Positions 53,074 to 63,364 of a DNA stretch of 64,000 nucleotides are shown here, piece after piece. Positions within the stretch are counted from its first letter, which is position 1. Each line of letters starts with the position of its first letter. The notes beneath the pieces are model-generated. The model saw nothing but the letters and a program-made list of their open reading frames with translations, was not told where the DNA came from and ran no database searches. Source of the stretch: Miniphocaeibacter massiliensis (GTDB lineage Bacteria; Bacillota; Clostridia; Tissierellales; Peptoniphilaceae); NCBI RefSeq assembly GCF_900232905.1, contig NZ_OCTQ01000001.1, positions 558,001-622,000 on the forward strand. The letters are read 5' to 3'. A program made the position numbers and the translations under genes.

Positions 53074-54435
53074 TTATTCATTTTTATCATTTACTTTTCC
53101 AATTTTATATTTATGAAAAATTTCACTTAACATATATTTTTGTTTACTTGATAATGAAGGTAAAGTATCATAATACTCTAATAAATCAACTAATAACTTT
53201 ACTTTCCAAGGAACTATTAATATATTATGCATATCTATTGTATTTTTATATATTTTAGTCAATATTTTTTCTATTCCATATGGTGTAAGATTTTTTAACA
53301 TTTCTAAGTAATATGGATAAGCAGAATGTGAAATTCCATAAGAATTTCCTAAATAGCACATAAATACTACATCAATGTATTCTGGAATTATTAACTTAGG
53401 AATAGGATTTAAATCCTTAGATATTTCTATTAATCGTTCTGCAAAAATTGGTTCATTATAAAAATTATTCATTCCATAGTGTGCATTTTCTAGCTGGGTT
53501 ATTGCTTTTTTTAGAATAGATATTTGTTCCTCTTCACCTAATATACTCAACAAACCCATTCTTTCAAAAAATTTTTTTGCTAAACTATGAGAAGTATCTG
53601 TCCCTATTATTCTAGAAGTATTATATTTTTCAATTAGATCTGTTTGTATTTTCGAATCTACAATATCTTTTAATTTAATTGCCAAGTTTAATGAATTATT
53701 TCTCTTAGTTGGCAAGTTTTCTTCTTTTGTAAAATTAGAGTATAATATTTTCATTATAAGTTCTTTTTGTAATTTAAATGTATTTCTTATGTTAGAGGCT
53801 AAATTATTTAAATTTTCATCTGTAGTATCTTGATTTTCTAAAGTTTTATTTAAAACCTTTATATCTATTCCTTCTTCTATATTTTCATTTGATAATGCAT
53901 ATTTACAACATCTACTAATAAAAGTAATCAGCTCTCTATCATCTATTTCTATTTCTGTTGGATGAGCAGCTGATGCTTGGTTTCTAATCTCTCTAGCTTG
54001 ATTTAGGAAGAAAAATCCTTGTTCTGAAATAATATTAAGCTGATAACTTATTTTTAATAATTCTGAGTCTGTTATTTTTATTAAAAAATCATCATCTATT
54101 TTTCCTTCTAAAAAATTCGCTCTCATTTCTTCACCAAAATTCTTCACCCTTGATTTCAATTCATTCATAGCACTATTCCAAATATATACAATAGCACTAT
54201 CAAATAATCCTACTGACACGGCTACGCATAACCTAGCAATAAATTTATCCCTTAATCTAATTGGAACTTTATTTAATTCTCGTGGTAAAAGTGATAAAGC
54301 AATATCAATATCATTTTTAGAAGGTAATAAATCTCTTGGAATACTCAATTCATCAGTTATATTTGCTACAATATCATTTCCTGTGTTTATTAAATTTTCA
54401 TTATTGAATTTTATAATACTACTATTATTTTCCAT
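53074..54435 (-). CDS. Hypothetical protein with HEPN-type RNase motif
   Basis: I do not recognise the full-length family of this 453-residue, soluble, largely helical protein. At about residue 150 it carries EIRNQASAAHP, an R-N-x5-H motif like the RX4-6H active site of HEPN ribonucleases. Helix-rich ELITFISRCCKYAL follows, as in abortive-infection HEPN proteins. A large helical C-terminal half (about 230-450) may be a sensor. AAGGAGAG precedes ATG. It is a lone gene between an ion channel and nifJ. A toxin or anti-phage role is inference. Confidence 0.6.
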   Translation of the reverse strand: MENNSSIIKFNNENLINTGNDIVANITDELSIPRDLLPSKNDIDIALSLLPRELNKVPIRLRDKFIARLCVAVSVGLFDSAIVYIWNSAMNELKSRVKNFGEEMRANFLEGKIDDDFLIKITDSELLKISYQLNIISEQGFFFLNQAREIRNQASAAHPTEIEIDDRELITFISRCCKYALSNENIEEGIDIKVLNKTLENQDTTDENLNNLASNIRNTFKLQKELIMKILYSNFTKEENLPTKRNNSLNLAIKLKDIVDSKIQTDLIEKYNTSRIIGTDTSHSLAKKFFERMGLLSILGEEEQISILKKAITQLENAHYGMNNFYNEPIFAERLIEISKDLNPIPKLIIPEYIDVVFMCYLGNSYGISHSAYPYYLEMLKNLTPYGIEKILTKIYKNTIDMHNILIVPWKVKLLVDLLEYYDTLPSLSSKQKYMLSEIFHKYKIGKVNDKNE

Positions 54436-54484
54436 ATATCTCTCCTTATATAATATTAAATATATTATATAATATTACACAGAA

Positions 54485-54516
54485 AAAAAGAACTCTACTT
54501 TGTAGAGTTCTTTTCT
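54485..54516 (-). terminator. Intrinsic terminator after nifJ
   Basis: AAGAACTCTAC pairs with GTAGAGTTCTT (about 54488-54512) with a 3-nt loop and A/T runs. Confidence 0.9.
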
Positions 54517-54532
54517 TTTATATTACTATATT

Positions 54533-57500
54533 TTATTCTTCTGTTTTACTATAATCGTAACTTGCCATTCTCTTATAGTTTTCATATCTTTCTGTTGCAT
54601 CTCTTTCAGCTTCTGCAAATAGTATTTCTGCATCTTCAGGGAATGAACGTTTAAGTGAAGTATATCTTACTTCTGAGTTTATAAACTCTTGGAATGAAGC
54701 TTTTGGCTCTTTTGAATCTAATTGGAATGGATTCTTTCCTTCTTCTTTAAGTCTTGGATCGAATCTGTATAGGTGCCAATAACCTGCTTCTACTGCTTTT
54801 TTCTCTTGTCTTTGAGTTGTTCCCATACCTGTTCTTATTCCGTGGTTTATACATGGAGCGTAAGCTATGATTAGTGATGGACCTGGATAAGCTTCTGCCT
54901 CTCTTATAGCTTTTATTGTTTGAGCTTGGTTTGCTCCCATTGCTATTTGAGCTACATATACATAACCATATGTTGTTGCCATTAAGCCTAGATCTTTCTT
55001 TCTAATTCTCTTACCAGCTGTTGCAAATTTAGCTACTGCAGCTGTTGGTGTTCCTTTTGATGATTGTCCACCTGTATTTGAGTAAACTTCTGTATCCATT
55101 ACTAAAATGTTTACATCTTGTCCACTTGCTATTACATGGTCTAATCCACCATACCCAATGTCATAAGCCCATCCGTCTCCACCAAATATCCAAACTGATT
55201 TTTTAATTAGATAGTCTTGTCTTGCAACTATTCTATCTATTAAGTGATCTGCTTTTTCATTTCCTGTGTTCGGTACTAATAAAGGTAACATTTCAGCTGT
55301 TGCTTCTTTTGAACCTTTTGCATCTTCCATATTTGATATCCAGCTTTCAAATATTTCGTTAAGTGGTGAGTCTATTCCTAGTTCAACAAATTCTTGCATT
55401 AAGAATTTAATTTTTTCTCTAGTTTTTTCTACTCCTAAATGCATACCAAATCCATATTCAGCGTTATCTTCAAATAATGAGTTAGCCCATGATGGTCCTT
55501 TACCTGTTGCTGAATTTGTACAATATGTTGTAGCCGGAGCTGAACCTCCCCAAATTGATGAACATCCTGTTGCGTTTGCTATCATCATTCTATCGCCAAA
55601 TAATTGTGTTATTAATTTTGCATAAGGTGTTTCTCCACAACCAGCACATGCTCCTGAGAACTCTAATAATGGTTGTTTAAATTGACTTCCTTTTACTGTT
55701 GTATCAGCTATTAAGTCTTCTTTGTATCCTACTACATCATGTGCGTAGTTCCAGTTATCTTTTTGTGCTTGATATTGTTCTTCAAAAGGTTTCATTATTA
55801 ATGATTTTTCTTTTGATGGACATACGTCAGCACAGTTACCACAACCTGTACAGTCAAGTGGACTTACTTGCATTCTAAATGTTAATCCTTCTAAGCCTTT
55901 ACCTATAGCTTTTTTACTTTCAAAGTTTTCTGGTGCATTTTCTTTTTCTTCTTCTGTTATTAAGAATGGTCTGATTACTGCATGAGGACAAACGTAAGCA
56001 CATTGGTTACATTGTATACAGTTATCCATTTGCCATTCTGGAACTTCTAATGCTATTGCTCTCTTTTCGTAAGCTGATGTTCCCATTGGGAATTCGCCAT
56101 TTGCTCTATCTGCAAATTTAGATACTGGTAAATCATTACCTTCTTGTGCATTCATAGGTATTACTACTTCTCTAACAAATTCTGGTATGTTTGTATCTTT
56201 AGTATCATCTGCATCTAAAGTAGCCCAAGCAGCTGGAACTTCTATTTCTACCATAGAATTTATTCCTTCATCTACTGCTTTGTAGTTCATATTTACTATA
56301 TCTTCACCTTTTCTACCGTAAGCTTTTACTATTGCTTCTTTAAGTTTTGCAATTGCTTCGTCTAAAGGTAAAACTTTTGATAATTTGAAGAATGCTGATT
56401 GCATTACCATGTTAATTCTTCCACCAAGTCCTATTTCTGATGCTATTTTAGAAGCATTAACTGTGTAGAACTTAATGTCATTTTCTGCAATGTATCTTTT
56501 CATTGAATTAGGTAAATGTGTTTCTAATTCTTCTGGTGACCAAATACAGTTAAGTAGGAATGTACCACCTTTTTTAAGACCTCTCAATAACTTGTATTGG
56601 TTTACATATGATTGTTTTGAACAAGATATAAAGTCTGCACTATCTACATAGTATGTTGATTTTATTGGCTGATTTCCAAATCTTAAATGAGATATTGTTA
56701 CCCCACCTGATTTTTTGGAATCGTACTCAAAGTATCCTTGTGCGTACATATCTGTTCCATCACCTATAATTTTTATAGCTGATTTGTTAGCTCCTACTGT
56801 TCCATCTGAACCGAAGCCCCAGAATTTACAGTTAATTGTTCCTTCTGGTGAAGTATGAATATCTTCTTGTACTTCTAATGATCTATTTGTAATATCATCT
56901 ACTATTCCTATAGTAAATCTTGTTTTTCTATTTTCATTTGCTAAGTTGTCATATACTGCAACTATTTGAGCTGGTGTTGTATCTTTTGAACCAAGTCCAT
57001 ATATACCACCAATTATTACTGGTTGAGCTTCTTCATCATAGTAAGCTGATTTTACATCTAAGTATAATGGCTCTCCTAATGAACCTTTTTCTTTTGTTCT
57101 ATCTAAAACAGCTATTCTTTTTACTGTTTTTGGAATTACATTTAACATATGCTCTTTTGAGAATGGTCTGTATAAGTGAACTTTTACAACTCCAACTTTT
57201 CTTCCTTGAGCTTGTAAGTAATCTATTGTTTCTTCTATAGTTTCAGTTACTGAACCCATAGCTACTATTATATCTTCTGCATCTTCTGCACCATAGTAGT
57301 TGAATAAACCATAGTTTCTTCCAGTAATTTTATTTATTTCATTAATATATCCTTCTGCAACGCCTACTATGTCATCATAGTATTTGTTTGAAGCTTCTAC
57401 TGATTGGAAATAGATATCTGGATTTTGTGCTGTACCCATTGTTTTAGGTCTTTCAGGATTTAAAGAATTGTTTCTAAATTCATCTATTGCGTCATGGTCT

Positions 57501-58084
57501 ACTAATTTAAATAATTCATCATAATCCATAACTTCAATTTTTTGAATTTCATGTGATGTTCTAAATCCATCAAAGAAGTGTAAGAAAGGAACTTTCCCTT
57601 TTATAGCTGATAAATGTGCTACTGAACCTAAATCCATAACTTCTTGTACTGAACCTGATGCAAGTAAAGCAAATCCTGTTTGTCTTGCAGCCATAACATC
57701 TTGATGATCTCCGAATATACTTAAAGCATGTGATGCTAAAGCTCTTGCTGAAACATGGAACACCCCTGGAAGTAACTCTCCTGCAATTTTGTACATGTTT
57801 GGTATCATCAACAAAAGTCCTTGTGATGCTGTAAATGTAGTAGATAATGAACCAGCAGCCAAAGCTCCGTGCATTGCTCCTGCAGCACCTGCTTCAGATT
57901 GTAATTCAGAAACTAAAACTCTTTGTCCAAACATATTTTTTCTACCATTTGCTGACCATTCATCTGCATATTCTGCCATTGTAGATGAAGGTGTTATTGG
58001 ATAGATTGATGCAACATCTGTAAAGGCATATGCAACATGAGCTGCAGCCATATTACCATCCATAGTCATCATTTTCTTTGCCAT
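54533..58084 (-). CDS. nifJ: Pyruvate:ferredoxin (flavodoxin) oxidoreductase
   Basis: The 1183-residue protein converts pyruvate and CoA to acetyl-CoA, CO2 and reduced ferredoxin, the central step of anaerobic fermentation. The N-terminal domain has AYPITPSST-like YPITPSSTMAEYADEW. The two-cluster ferredoxin domain has CIQCNQCAYVCP and CTGCGNCADVCP (about 690-750). Proximal-cluster Cys appear in SGACAGCGET. TPP binding is seen in GGDGWAYDIGYGGLDH and DTEVYSNTGGQSSKGTPTAA. GGGGG before ATG 58084 outweighs the longer start at 58144. Single-subunit form, full length. Confidence 0.97.
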   Translation of the reverse strand: MAKKMMTMDGNMAAAHVAYAFTDVASIYPITPSSTMAEYADEWSANGRKNMFGQRVLVSELQSEAGAAGAMHGALAAGSLSTTFTASQGLLLMIPNMYKIAGELLPGVFHVSARALASHALSIFGDHQDVMAARQTGFALLASGSVQEVMDLGSVAHLSAIKGKVPFLHFFDGFRTSHEIQKIEVMDYDELFKLVDHDAIDEFRNNSLNPERPKTMGTAQNPDIYFQSVEASNKYYDDIVGVAEGYINEINKITGRNYGLFNYYGAEDAEDIIVAMGSVTETIEETIDYLQAQGRKVGVVKVHLYRPFSKEHMLNVIPKTVKRIAVLDRTKEKGSLGEPLYLDVKSAYYDEEAQPVIIGGIYGLGSKDTTPAQIVAVYDNLANENRKTRFTIGIVDDITNRSLEVQEDIHTSPEGTINCKFWGFGSDGTVGANKSAIKIIGDGTDMYAQGYFEYDSKKSGGVTISHLRFGNQPIKSTYYVDSADFISCSKQSYVNQYKLLRGLKKGGTFLLNCIWSPEELETHLPNSMKRYIAENDIKFYTVNASKIASEIGLGGRINMVMQSAFFKLSKVLPLDEAIAKLKEAIVKAYGRKGEDIVNMNYKAVDEGINSMVEIEVPAAWATLDADDTKDTNIPEFVREVVIPMNAQEGNDLPVSKFADRANGEFPMGTSAYEKRAIALEVPEWQMDNCIQCNQCAYVCPHAVIRPFLITEEEKENAPENFESKKAIGKGLEGLTFRMQVSPLDCTGCGNCADVCPSKEKSLIMKPFEEQYQAQKDNWNYAHDVVGYKEDLIADTTVKGSQFKQPLLEFSGACAGCGETPYAKLITQLFGDRMMIANATGCSSIWGGSAPATTYCTNSATGKGPSWANSLFEDNAEYGFGMHLGVEKTREKIKFLMQEFVELGIDSPLNEIFESWISNMEDAKGSKEATAEMLPLLVPNTGNEKADHLIDRIVARQDYLIKKSVWIFGGDGWAYDIGYGGLDHVIASGQDVNILVMDTEVYSNTGGQSSKGTPTAAVAKFATAGKRIRKKDLGLMATTYGYVYVAQIAMGANQAQTIKAIREAEAYPGPSLIIAYAPCINHGIRTGMGTTQRQEKKAVEAGYWHLYRFDPRLKEEGKNPFQLDSKEPKASFQEFINSEVRYTSLKRSFPEDAEILFAEAERDATERYENYKRMASYDYSKTEE

Positions 58085-58176
58085 TGTAATTAAAAACCCC
58101 CTATTTATTTTAAAATTAATTTTTAAGTTAATCTTTTCACTCAAGTTGTAATTATATATTCATCATTTGGTTATTG

Positions 58177-59106
58177 TCAACTTCTCGCGTCACTTTCCAT
58201 ACTTGCAAATAACCTTTTGTTCAATTCTAATGCTGCGTTATATCCAAGTGACCTTTGTCTGTAATTTCTAACCGCAACTTCTACTATCATTGCGACATTT
58301 CTTCCTGGTTTAACTGGGATTGTAACTTCATTTACTTGAACTCCAAGTATTTCTGTGAAATTATCGTCAATTCCTAATCTATCATATTCTTTATCATCAT
58401 CCCACTGTTCTAGCGATACTACCATGTCAATATTAGTGAATGATTTAATACTACCTACCCCATATAGTCTTTGAATATCTAAAATTCCTATTCCTCTTAT
58501 TTCAAGAAAATGCCTAATATTTTTAGGTGCTTGTCCTACAAGTCCTGTTTCAAGTTTTCTAACTTCCACAACATCATCCGCAACCAAACGGTGTCCCCTA
58601 ATAATAAGGTCAAGAGCTGTTTCTGATTTACCTACCGAACTTTTTCCTACTATTAAAACACCAACTCCATAAATTTCCATTAACCCTGCATGCATAGTAA
58701 CTTCTTCGCTAAGTACATAGTCAAGTTTTTCATCTATCTTGCTTATTAGCCTTGTAGTTGGTCTATCTGAGCGAACCAAAGTTCTGTTGTGTTTTTCTGC
58801 TAATTCTATAACATATTGTGGTATTTCCGCCCAATGTGAATAAATTAGGCAAGGTATATCATATGACATTATACCTTCTATTCTTTCATATTTTAATTCA
58901 TCTGACAGTGATTTTAAGTATACATTTTCTGTTTTCCCTATAACTTGAAGTCTTTTAAAAGGAAATTGTTCATAAAAACCTGCCAGTTGAATACCTGGTC
59001 TATTTACTTGTGAATTCGTTATAAAAATATCTTCATAATCCGAACTTTTACTCACAACTGTAAGTTCCAAATCCCTACACAGTTGACTAAGTTTTATTCC
59101 CTTCAT
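58177..59106 (-). CDS. hprK: HPr kinase/phosphorylase
   Basis: The 309-residue bifunctional enzyme phosphorylates or dephosphorylates HPr on Ser, linking PTS flux to catabolite control. The C-terminal kinase domain has Walker A GKSSVGKSETALDLI (about 155), catalytic RGHRLVADDVV (about 171), the signature EIRGIGILDI (about 205) and a basic C-terminal region. It starts 3 nt after the uvrC stop, so the two are co-transcribed. AGGAG precedes the ATG. Confidence 0.97.
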   Translation of the reverse strand: MKGIKLSQLCRDLELTVVSKSSDYEDIFITNSQVNRPGIQLAGFYEQFPFKRLQVIGKTENVYLKSLSDELKYERIEGIMSYDIPCLIYSHWAEIPQYVIELAEKHNRTLVRSDRPTTRLISKIDEKLDYVLSEEVTMHAGLMEIYGVGVLIVGKSSVGKSETALDLIIRGHRLVADDVVEVRKLETGLVGQAPKNIRHFLEIRGIGILDIQRLYGVGSIKSFTNIDMVVSLEQWDDDKEYDRLGIDDNFTEILGVQVNEVTIPVKPGRNVAMIVEVAVRNYRQRSLGYNAALELNKRLFASMESDARS

Positions 59107-59109
59107 ATA

Positions 59110-60954
59110 TTACTCCTTGTGAAAAAATTTATATATACTCTCAGCTGCAGAAAGATTCATTTTATCAATCTTTGCTAATTCTTCTATACTTGCCTCTTTT
59201 ATTTTCTTTATTGATTTAAAATATTTTATCAATGCTTTCTTTCTAACTACTCCTATTCCTTCTATTTCATCTAACTCTGATTTTTTAAGATCTCTTTCTC
59301 TAAGTTTTCTATGGTAGTTAATTGCAAACCTATGAGCCTCTTCTTGAATTTGAAATAAAAGTCTATATAAAGGAGATTTAACTTTTAATAGATATTCCGA
59401 ATTTTTGTAAATTATACCTTTAGTTTTATGATAATCATCTTTTACAAGTCCCATTACTGGAATGTCTATGTTAAATTCTTTTAAAACTTCAAGAGCTACG
59501 TTCACTTGACCTTTCCCACCATCCATCAATATTATGGAAGGTTTTATTCCAAATCCAGTTGAAAAATTACCTTCTTTGTTTTCTATTAACATTCTAGAAA
59601 ATCTTCTAGTTAGGACTTCTCTGTGACTTCCATAGTCATCTGCACCAACTACTGTTTTAATTTTAAACTTTCTGTATTCTTTTGGTGCTTTTTCGCCATT
59701 TATAAAAACTATCATGGAACCTACAGACTGAACACCCGAAATATTTGAAATGTCATAACACTCAACTCTATCAAAATCTTCTAAACCTGTAACTTTCTTT
59801 AATTCGTCGAAAGCTGAACTTTTACTTCTTTCCCTTTTGTGTTTACTAGTTATATATTTCTCTAGCATTTCTTTAGCATTTGCCTTAACTAGTTCGAGTT
59901 GTTTAACCTTTTCACCTCTTTGAGGTTTTGTTACTTTAACTGTACCTTTCTTTTCATTTGTCAAAAACTCCTCTATTGACTCAAGATCATCTGGTAAAGT
60001 ATCTACCAAAATTTCCTTTGGAATAAATGCCATATCTAAGTAAAACTGTTTTAAGAAAGAACTCATTATTTCGCTATCATTTTCTTTAAAGCTATCTTCT
60101 ATTAAGAAGTGCTCTCTATCTATAATTTTTCCATTTCGCATTAAAAACGCTTGGACACAAACATCTGTTCCATGTCTTTCTAATGCTATAATGTCCATGT
60201 TTGTACCTTTTGAGTTTCTTACTTTTTGTTTTTCGATTATAGCTTCAATATTTTCAATATTGTCTCTATACCTTGCTGCTAATTCAAAGTTAAGGTCTTT
60301 ACTAGCCTTAAACATTTTTTCTCTAGTTTCTTCTATTATTTTATTTTCTTTTCCCTTTAAAAGCATTTCAACTTCATCTATATTTTTCATGTAGTCTTCT
60401 TCTGAAATATTTTTAATACAAGGAGCACTACATTTTTTTATAAAATAATACAAGCAAGGTCTTTTTAAATATTGTCCTTTGTCAAAGTTTAAAGTACAAC
60501 GTCTAATTTTAAACATATTTAAGAATATTTCTATAATCTCAGTAACAGCATAAGCATTTGGAAATGGCCCATAATATTTAGAACCATCTTTTTTTATAAC
60601 TCTTTCCTTTGTAATTCTCGGAAATTTTTCGTTACTTATCTTTATAAAAGGATATTTTTCACCATTTTTCAAAAGTATGTTGTATTTGGGTTGTTTATCC
60701 TTTATAAAATTTGACTCAAGAATTAAAGATTCTACTTCATTATCTACTATAATATATTCAAATCTTTTAATATGCTTAACCATTTCAATAACTTTGTCTG
60801 TTTTTCCAATATCAGAGCTAGTGAAATACTGTCTTACACGCTTTTTCAAATTCTTGGCCTTACCAACATAAATGATTTCATCATCGTCATTAAACATTAA
60901 ATACACACCAGGATTATCTGGCAAGCGTTTTAATTCTTCCTTAATATTAAACAT
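59110..60954 (-). CDS. uvrC: UvrABC system protein C
   Basis: The 614-residue excinuclease subunit makes both incisions in nucleotide excision repair. GIY-YIG domain at 12-90 (NPGVYLMFN, IIYVGKAKNLKKRV). Cys-rich linker with CPAPC-like CLYYFIKKCSAPC. UVR motif (about 205-235). RNase H-like UvrC domain with ECYDISNISG. Two C-terminal helix-hairpin-helix motifs (SELDEIEGIGVVRKKALI). Upstream of hprK in the same operon. Confidence 0.97.
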   Translation of the reverse strand: MFNIKEELKRLPDNPGVYLMFNDDDEIIYVGKAKNLKKRVRQYFTSSDIGKTDKVIEMVKHIKRFEYIIVDNEVESLILESNFIKDKQPKYNILLKNGEKYPFIKISNEKFPRITKERVIKKDGSKYYGPFPNAYAVTEIIEIFLNMFKIRRCTLNFDKGQYLKRPCLYYFIKKCSAPCIKNISEEDYMKNIDEVEMLLKGKENKIIEETREKMFKASKDLNFELAARYRDNIENIEAIIEKQKVRNSKGTNMDIIALERHGTDVCVQAFLMRNGKIIDREHFLIEDSFKENDSEIMSSFLKQFYLDMAFIPKEILVDTLPDDLESIEEFLTNEKKGTVKVTKPQRGEKVKQLELVKANAKEMLEKYITSKHKRERSKSSAFDELKKVTGLEDFDRVECYDISNISGVQSVGSMIVFINGEKAPKEYRKFKIKTVVGADDYGSHREVLTRRFSRMLIENKEGNFSTGFGIKPSIILMDGGKGQVNVALEVLKEFNIDIPVMGLVKDDYHKTKGIIYKNSEYLLKVKSPLYRLLFQIQEEAHRFAINYHRKLRERDLKKSELDEIEGIGVVRKKALIKYFKSIKKIKEASIEELAKIDKMNLSAAESIYKFFHKE

Positions 60955-61041
60955 TCATTAACCTTTTCTAACTACACAAATCTGATTAAATTCACTTTTA
61001 TTATATATTCTACTTGTGATTTTGCAAATGACACATAGCAT

Positions 61042-62130
61042 TTACCTGTCTATTCTAATGAGAGAAGTATAACATTCTTTTTTAGTACTTATAGAAGAAT
61101 AATACAAATTTATAAAATCATTATCTATTACCATACTAGATTTATATATTGTACTGTTGTCAAATCCTGTATCGCTAGGTTTAACTAGCATCTTCATATC
61201 TTTAAAACTTATTCCATCATCAGATTCAAACAAAAATAATAGTCCTTTTCCTGGAATATCTTTGTTATAAGACATGGCAAGTGCATAATATTTACTTCCT
61301 ATCTTTTTAAATTCAGTATGCCAAGCAACATAATCTTTATATTCTTCTGTATATTGAAAATCTACAGCTTTCTTTTCTTCTATAATATTATTACCACTAT
61401 ACTTTATTTTTACATACCCCTCTGTTCCAAAAGACATATGATCTCTATAGTATATTTCGTAAATACCATCTTCATAGTTCACTGACGGAGCACCGTATCC
61501 ATATCCTCCAGTTCCATAGTCAAAAACAACTTCCGGGTCAGACCAGTTGACAAGATCATTGGATTTTCGTCGTAATATTCTTGACTGTCTAGCTTGTTTA
61601 TCGCTTTCTCTATACCATAATTCAAGTTCATTTCCATTTGAAAAAATCTCAGTATCTGAATAGTGAACTACCCCTGGTCTATTTGTTTTTGCAAGGGGAT
61701 TTGTTAACCCATTTGGAACATTCCAATTTATTCCATCTTCCGATACTACAATAGATGGATTCTCTGTACTATCATTTGTATAGCTATATGGCGTAAAAGC
61801 CATTACCCATTTATACCCAAATTTTTTACTTGGATTGTAAAATACAGATGGATGTAAAAGTTGGTTATTACCAATGTATGTTGGTATTTTTAAATAACTT
61901 TTAGCATTTTCAAATGGACTTGACTGTTTGAATTTTTCTACCATATTTAATTTATAATTCAAATGTGCAGTACTTGATATTTTAATAGGCTTCCTTAACT
62001 CTATTTTTTTTAATGGCTTTTCATCATTTCTTTTATTTGAATCTGAATAAAATTTCTTAATTAATATTACAGATAAAATAACTAATAATAAACTAATACT
62101 CACTAAATTTCTCTTGGTTTTTTTTCTCAT
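61042..62130 (-). CDS. Membrane-anchored beta-propeller (GH43/GH130-like fold) protein, paralogue 1
   Basis: The 362-residue protein has an N-terminal signal anchor (KKTKRNLVSISLLLVILSVILI). The extracellular domain has repeated blade motifs: HPSVFYNPSKKFGYKWVMAFTP, NPSIVVSEDGINWN, DTEIFSNGNELELWYRES, GAPSVNYEDGIYEIYYRD and a later LFESDDGISF. The recurring VSEDGxNW and SDDGxxF patterns are typical of five-bladed propeller glycosidases or phosphorylases. No catalytic assignment is possible. Strongly similar to the next gene. Confidence 0.65.
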   Translation of the reverse strand: MRKKTKRNLVSISLLLVILSVILIKKFYSDSNKRNDEKPLKKIELRKPIKISSTAHLNYKLNMVEKFKQSSPFENAKSYLKIPTYIGNNQLLHPSVFYNPSKKFGYKWVMAFTPYSYTNDSTENPSIVVSEDGINWNVPNGLTNPLAKTNRPGVVHYSDTEIFSNGNELELWYRESDKQARQSRILRRKSNDLVNWSDPEVVFDYGTGGYGYGAPSVNYEDGIYEIYYRDHMSFGTEGYVKIKYSGNNIIEEKKAVDFQYTEEYKDYVAWHTEFKKIGSKYYALAMSYNKDIPGKGLLFLFESDDGISFKDMKMLVKPSDTGFDNSTIYKSSMVIDNDFINLYYSSISTKKECYTSLIRIDR

Positions 62131-62261
62131 AATATACTATATTTCCTTTATTTATTTTATAAGAAATTCATCTATTTATTTCTTACAAAATAAATATTAT
62201 CACATTAATATATACTTAGTTATTACAATACCATTACAAATTAATTAAAATTTACATTAAG

Positions 62262-63332
62262 TTATCCTTTAATTAATGATATATACGGCTTATTATCTTT
62301 ACTTATTGAAGAATAATACAAATTTATAAAATCTTCAGTCACAACTAAACTGGATTTGTAAATAGTTTTATTATCAAATCCATCTTTGGTCGGCTTTAAT
62401 ACTAACTTCATATTCTTAAAATTCACACCATCGTCTGAATCGAACAAAAATAATTTTCCACCCTGCCATGGTGTAGATTTTGGATATGCCATAGTTAAAG
62501 CATAATATTTATCACCTATTTTTCTAAATTCAATATGCCATCCAACAAATTCTTTATACTCTTCAGTATATTCAAAATTTACAGGAATAGCTTCTTCTTT
62601 TATTTTGTTCTCTGAGTACTTTATTTTTACATAGCTTTCTTCTGCTAATTTCATTTTTTCTCTATAGTATATTTCATAAACATTATCTTTACATATAACA
62701 CTTGGAGCACCATAACCAAAACCACCTGTTCCATAATCAAATATAATTTCTGGCTTGGACCAATTAACAGCATCTTTGGATTTTTGTCTTAATATTCTTG
62801 ATAGCTTGGCAGGTTTATCACTTTGCCTATACCATAATTCTAACTCATTACCATTTGAAATAATTTCAGTGTCAGAATAGTGAATTTTATCTGGTTTATC
62901 TGTTATTGCTAGAGGATTTTTTAGCCCTTTGGGCTCTTTCCAATTTACTCCATCTTCTGATACAACTATTGAAGGATTTTCTGTAAAATCTTTTGATAAA
63001 CTATATGGCGTAAAAGCCATTACCCATTTATAGCCAAATTTTCTATCTTCATCATAATATACTGATGGGTGTATCGCCTGATTATCTCTTTCAACATAAG
63101 TAGGAATTTCTAATGGCTCAACTGAATTTTCTAATGGTAAAGTTTTGTAGAACTCATTTAATAATCTTTCTTTTTTCTCAATTACTTCTTTGAGTTCTTG
63201 TTTATCAATTATTTTTATAGCATTTATTTCCTCTGTATTATTTATAAAAAAATCTTTTTTAATTAATGAACTTAGGAAAAAAACACCGACAATACATCCC
63301 AATAAAAACAAAAATTTTTTTATACTTTTAAT
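62262..63332 (-). CDS. Membrane-anchored beta-propeller protein, paralogue 2, with non-ATG start
   Basis: This is a paralogue of the preceding entry, sharing HPSVYYDEDRKFGYKWVMAFTPYS, NPSIVVSEDGVNW, DTEIISNGNELELWYRQSDK and FDYGTGGFGYGAPSV. The best ribosome binding site, AAGGAG (63340-63345), lies 7 nt before ATT at 63332. Starting there adds the basic KSIKKFL segment that the signal anchor needs. TTG 63311 would lack both. ATT initiation is rare (known for infC), so this is either a weak regulated start or a mutated ATG. Confidence 0.6.
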   Translation of the reverse strand: MKSIKKFLFLLGCIVGVFFLSSLIKKDFFINNTEEINAIKIIDKQELKEVIEKKERLLNEFYKTLPLENSVEPLEIPTYVERDNQAIHPSVYYDEDRKFGYKWVMAFTPYSLSKDFTENPSIVVSEDGVNWKEPKGLKNPLAITDKPDKIHYSDTEIISNGNELELWYRQSDKPAKLSRILRQKSKDAVNWSKPEIIFDYGTGGFGYGAPSVICKDNVYEIYYREKMKLAEESYVKIKYSENKIKEEAIPVNFEYTEEYKEFVGWHIEFRKIGDKYYALTMAYPKSTPWQGGKLFLFDSDDGVNFKNMKLVLKPTKDGFDNKTIYKSSLVVTEDFINLYYSSISKDNKPYISLIKG

Positions 63333-63364
63333 AATATTGCTCCTTAAATATATAATTTCAATTA

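Noticed and set aside
56920-57240. 106-residue Leu-rich plus-strand open frame inside nifJ
   Set aside because: It is antisense to a conserved PFOR region with normal codon pattern on the minus strand.
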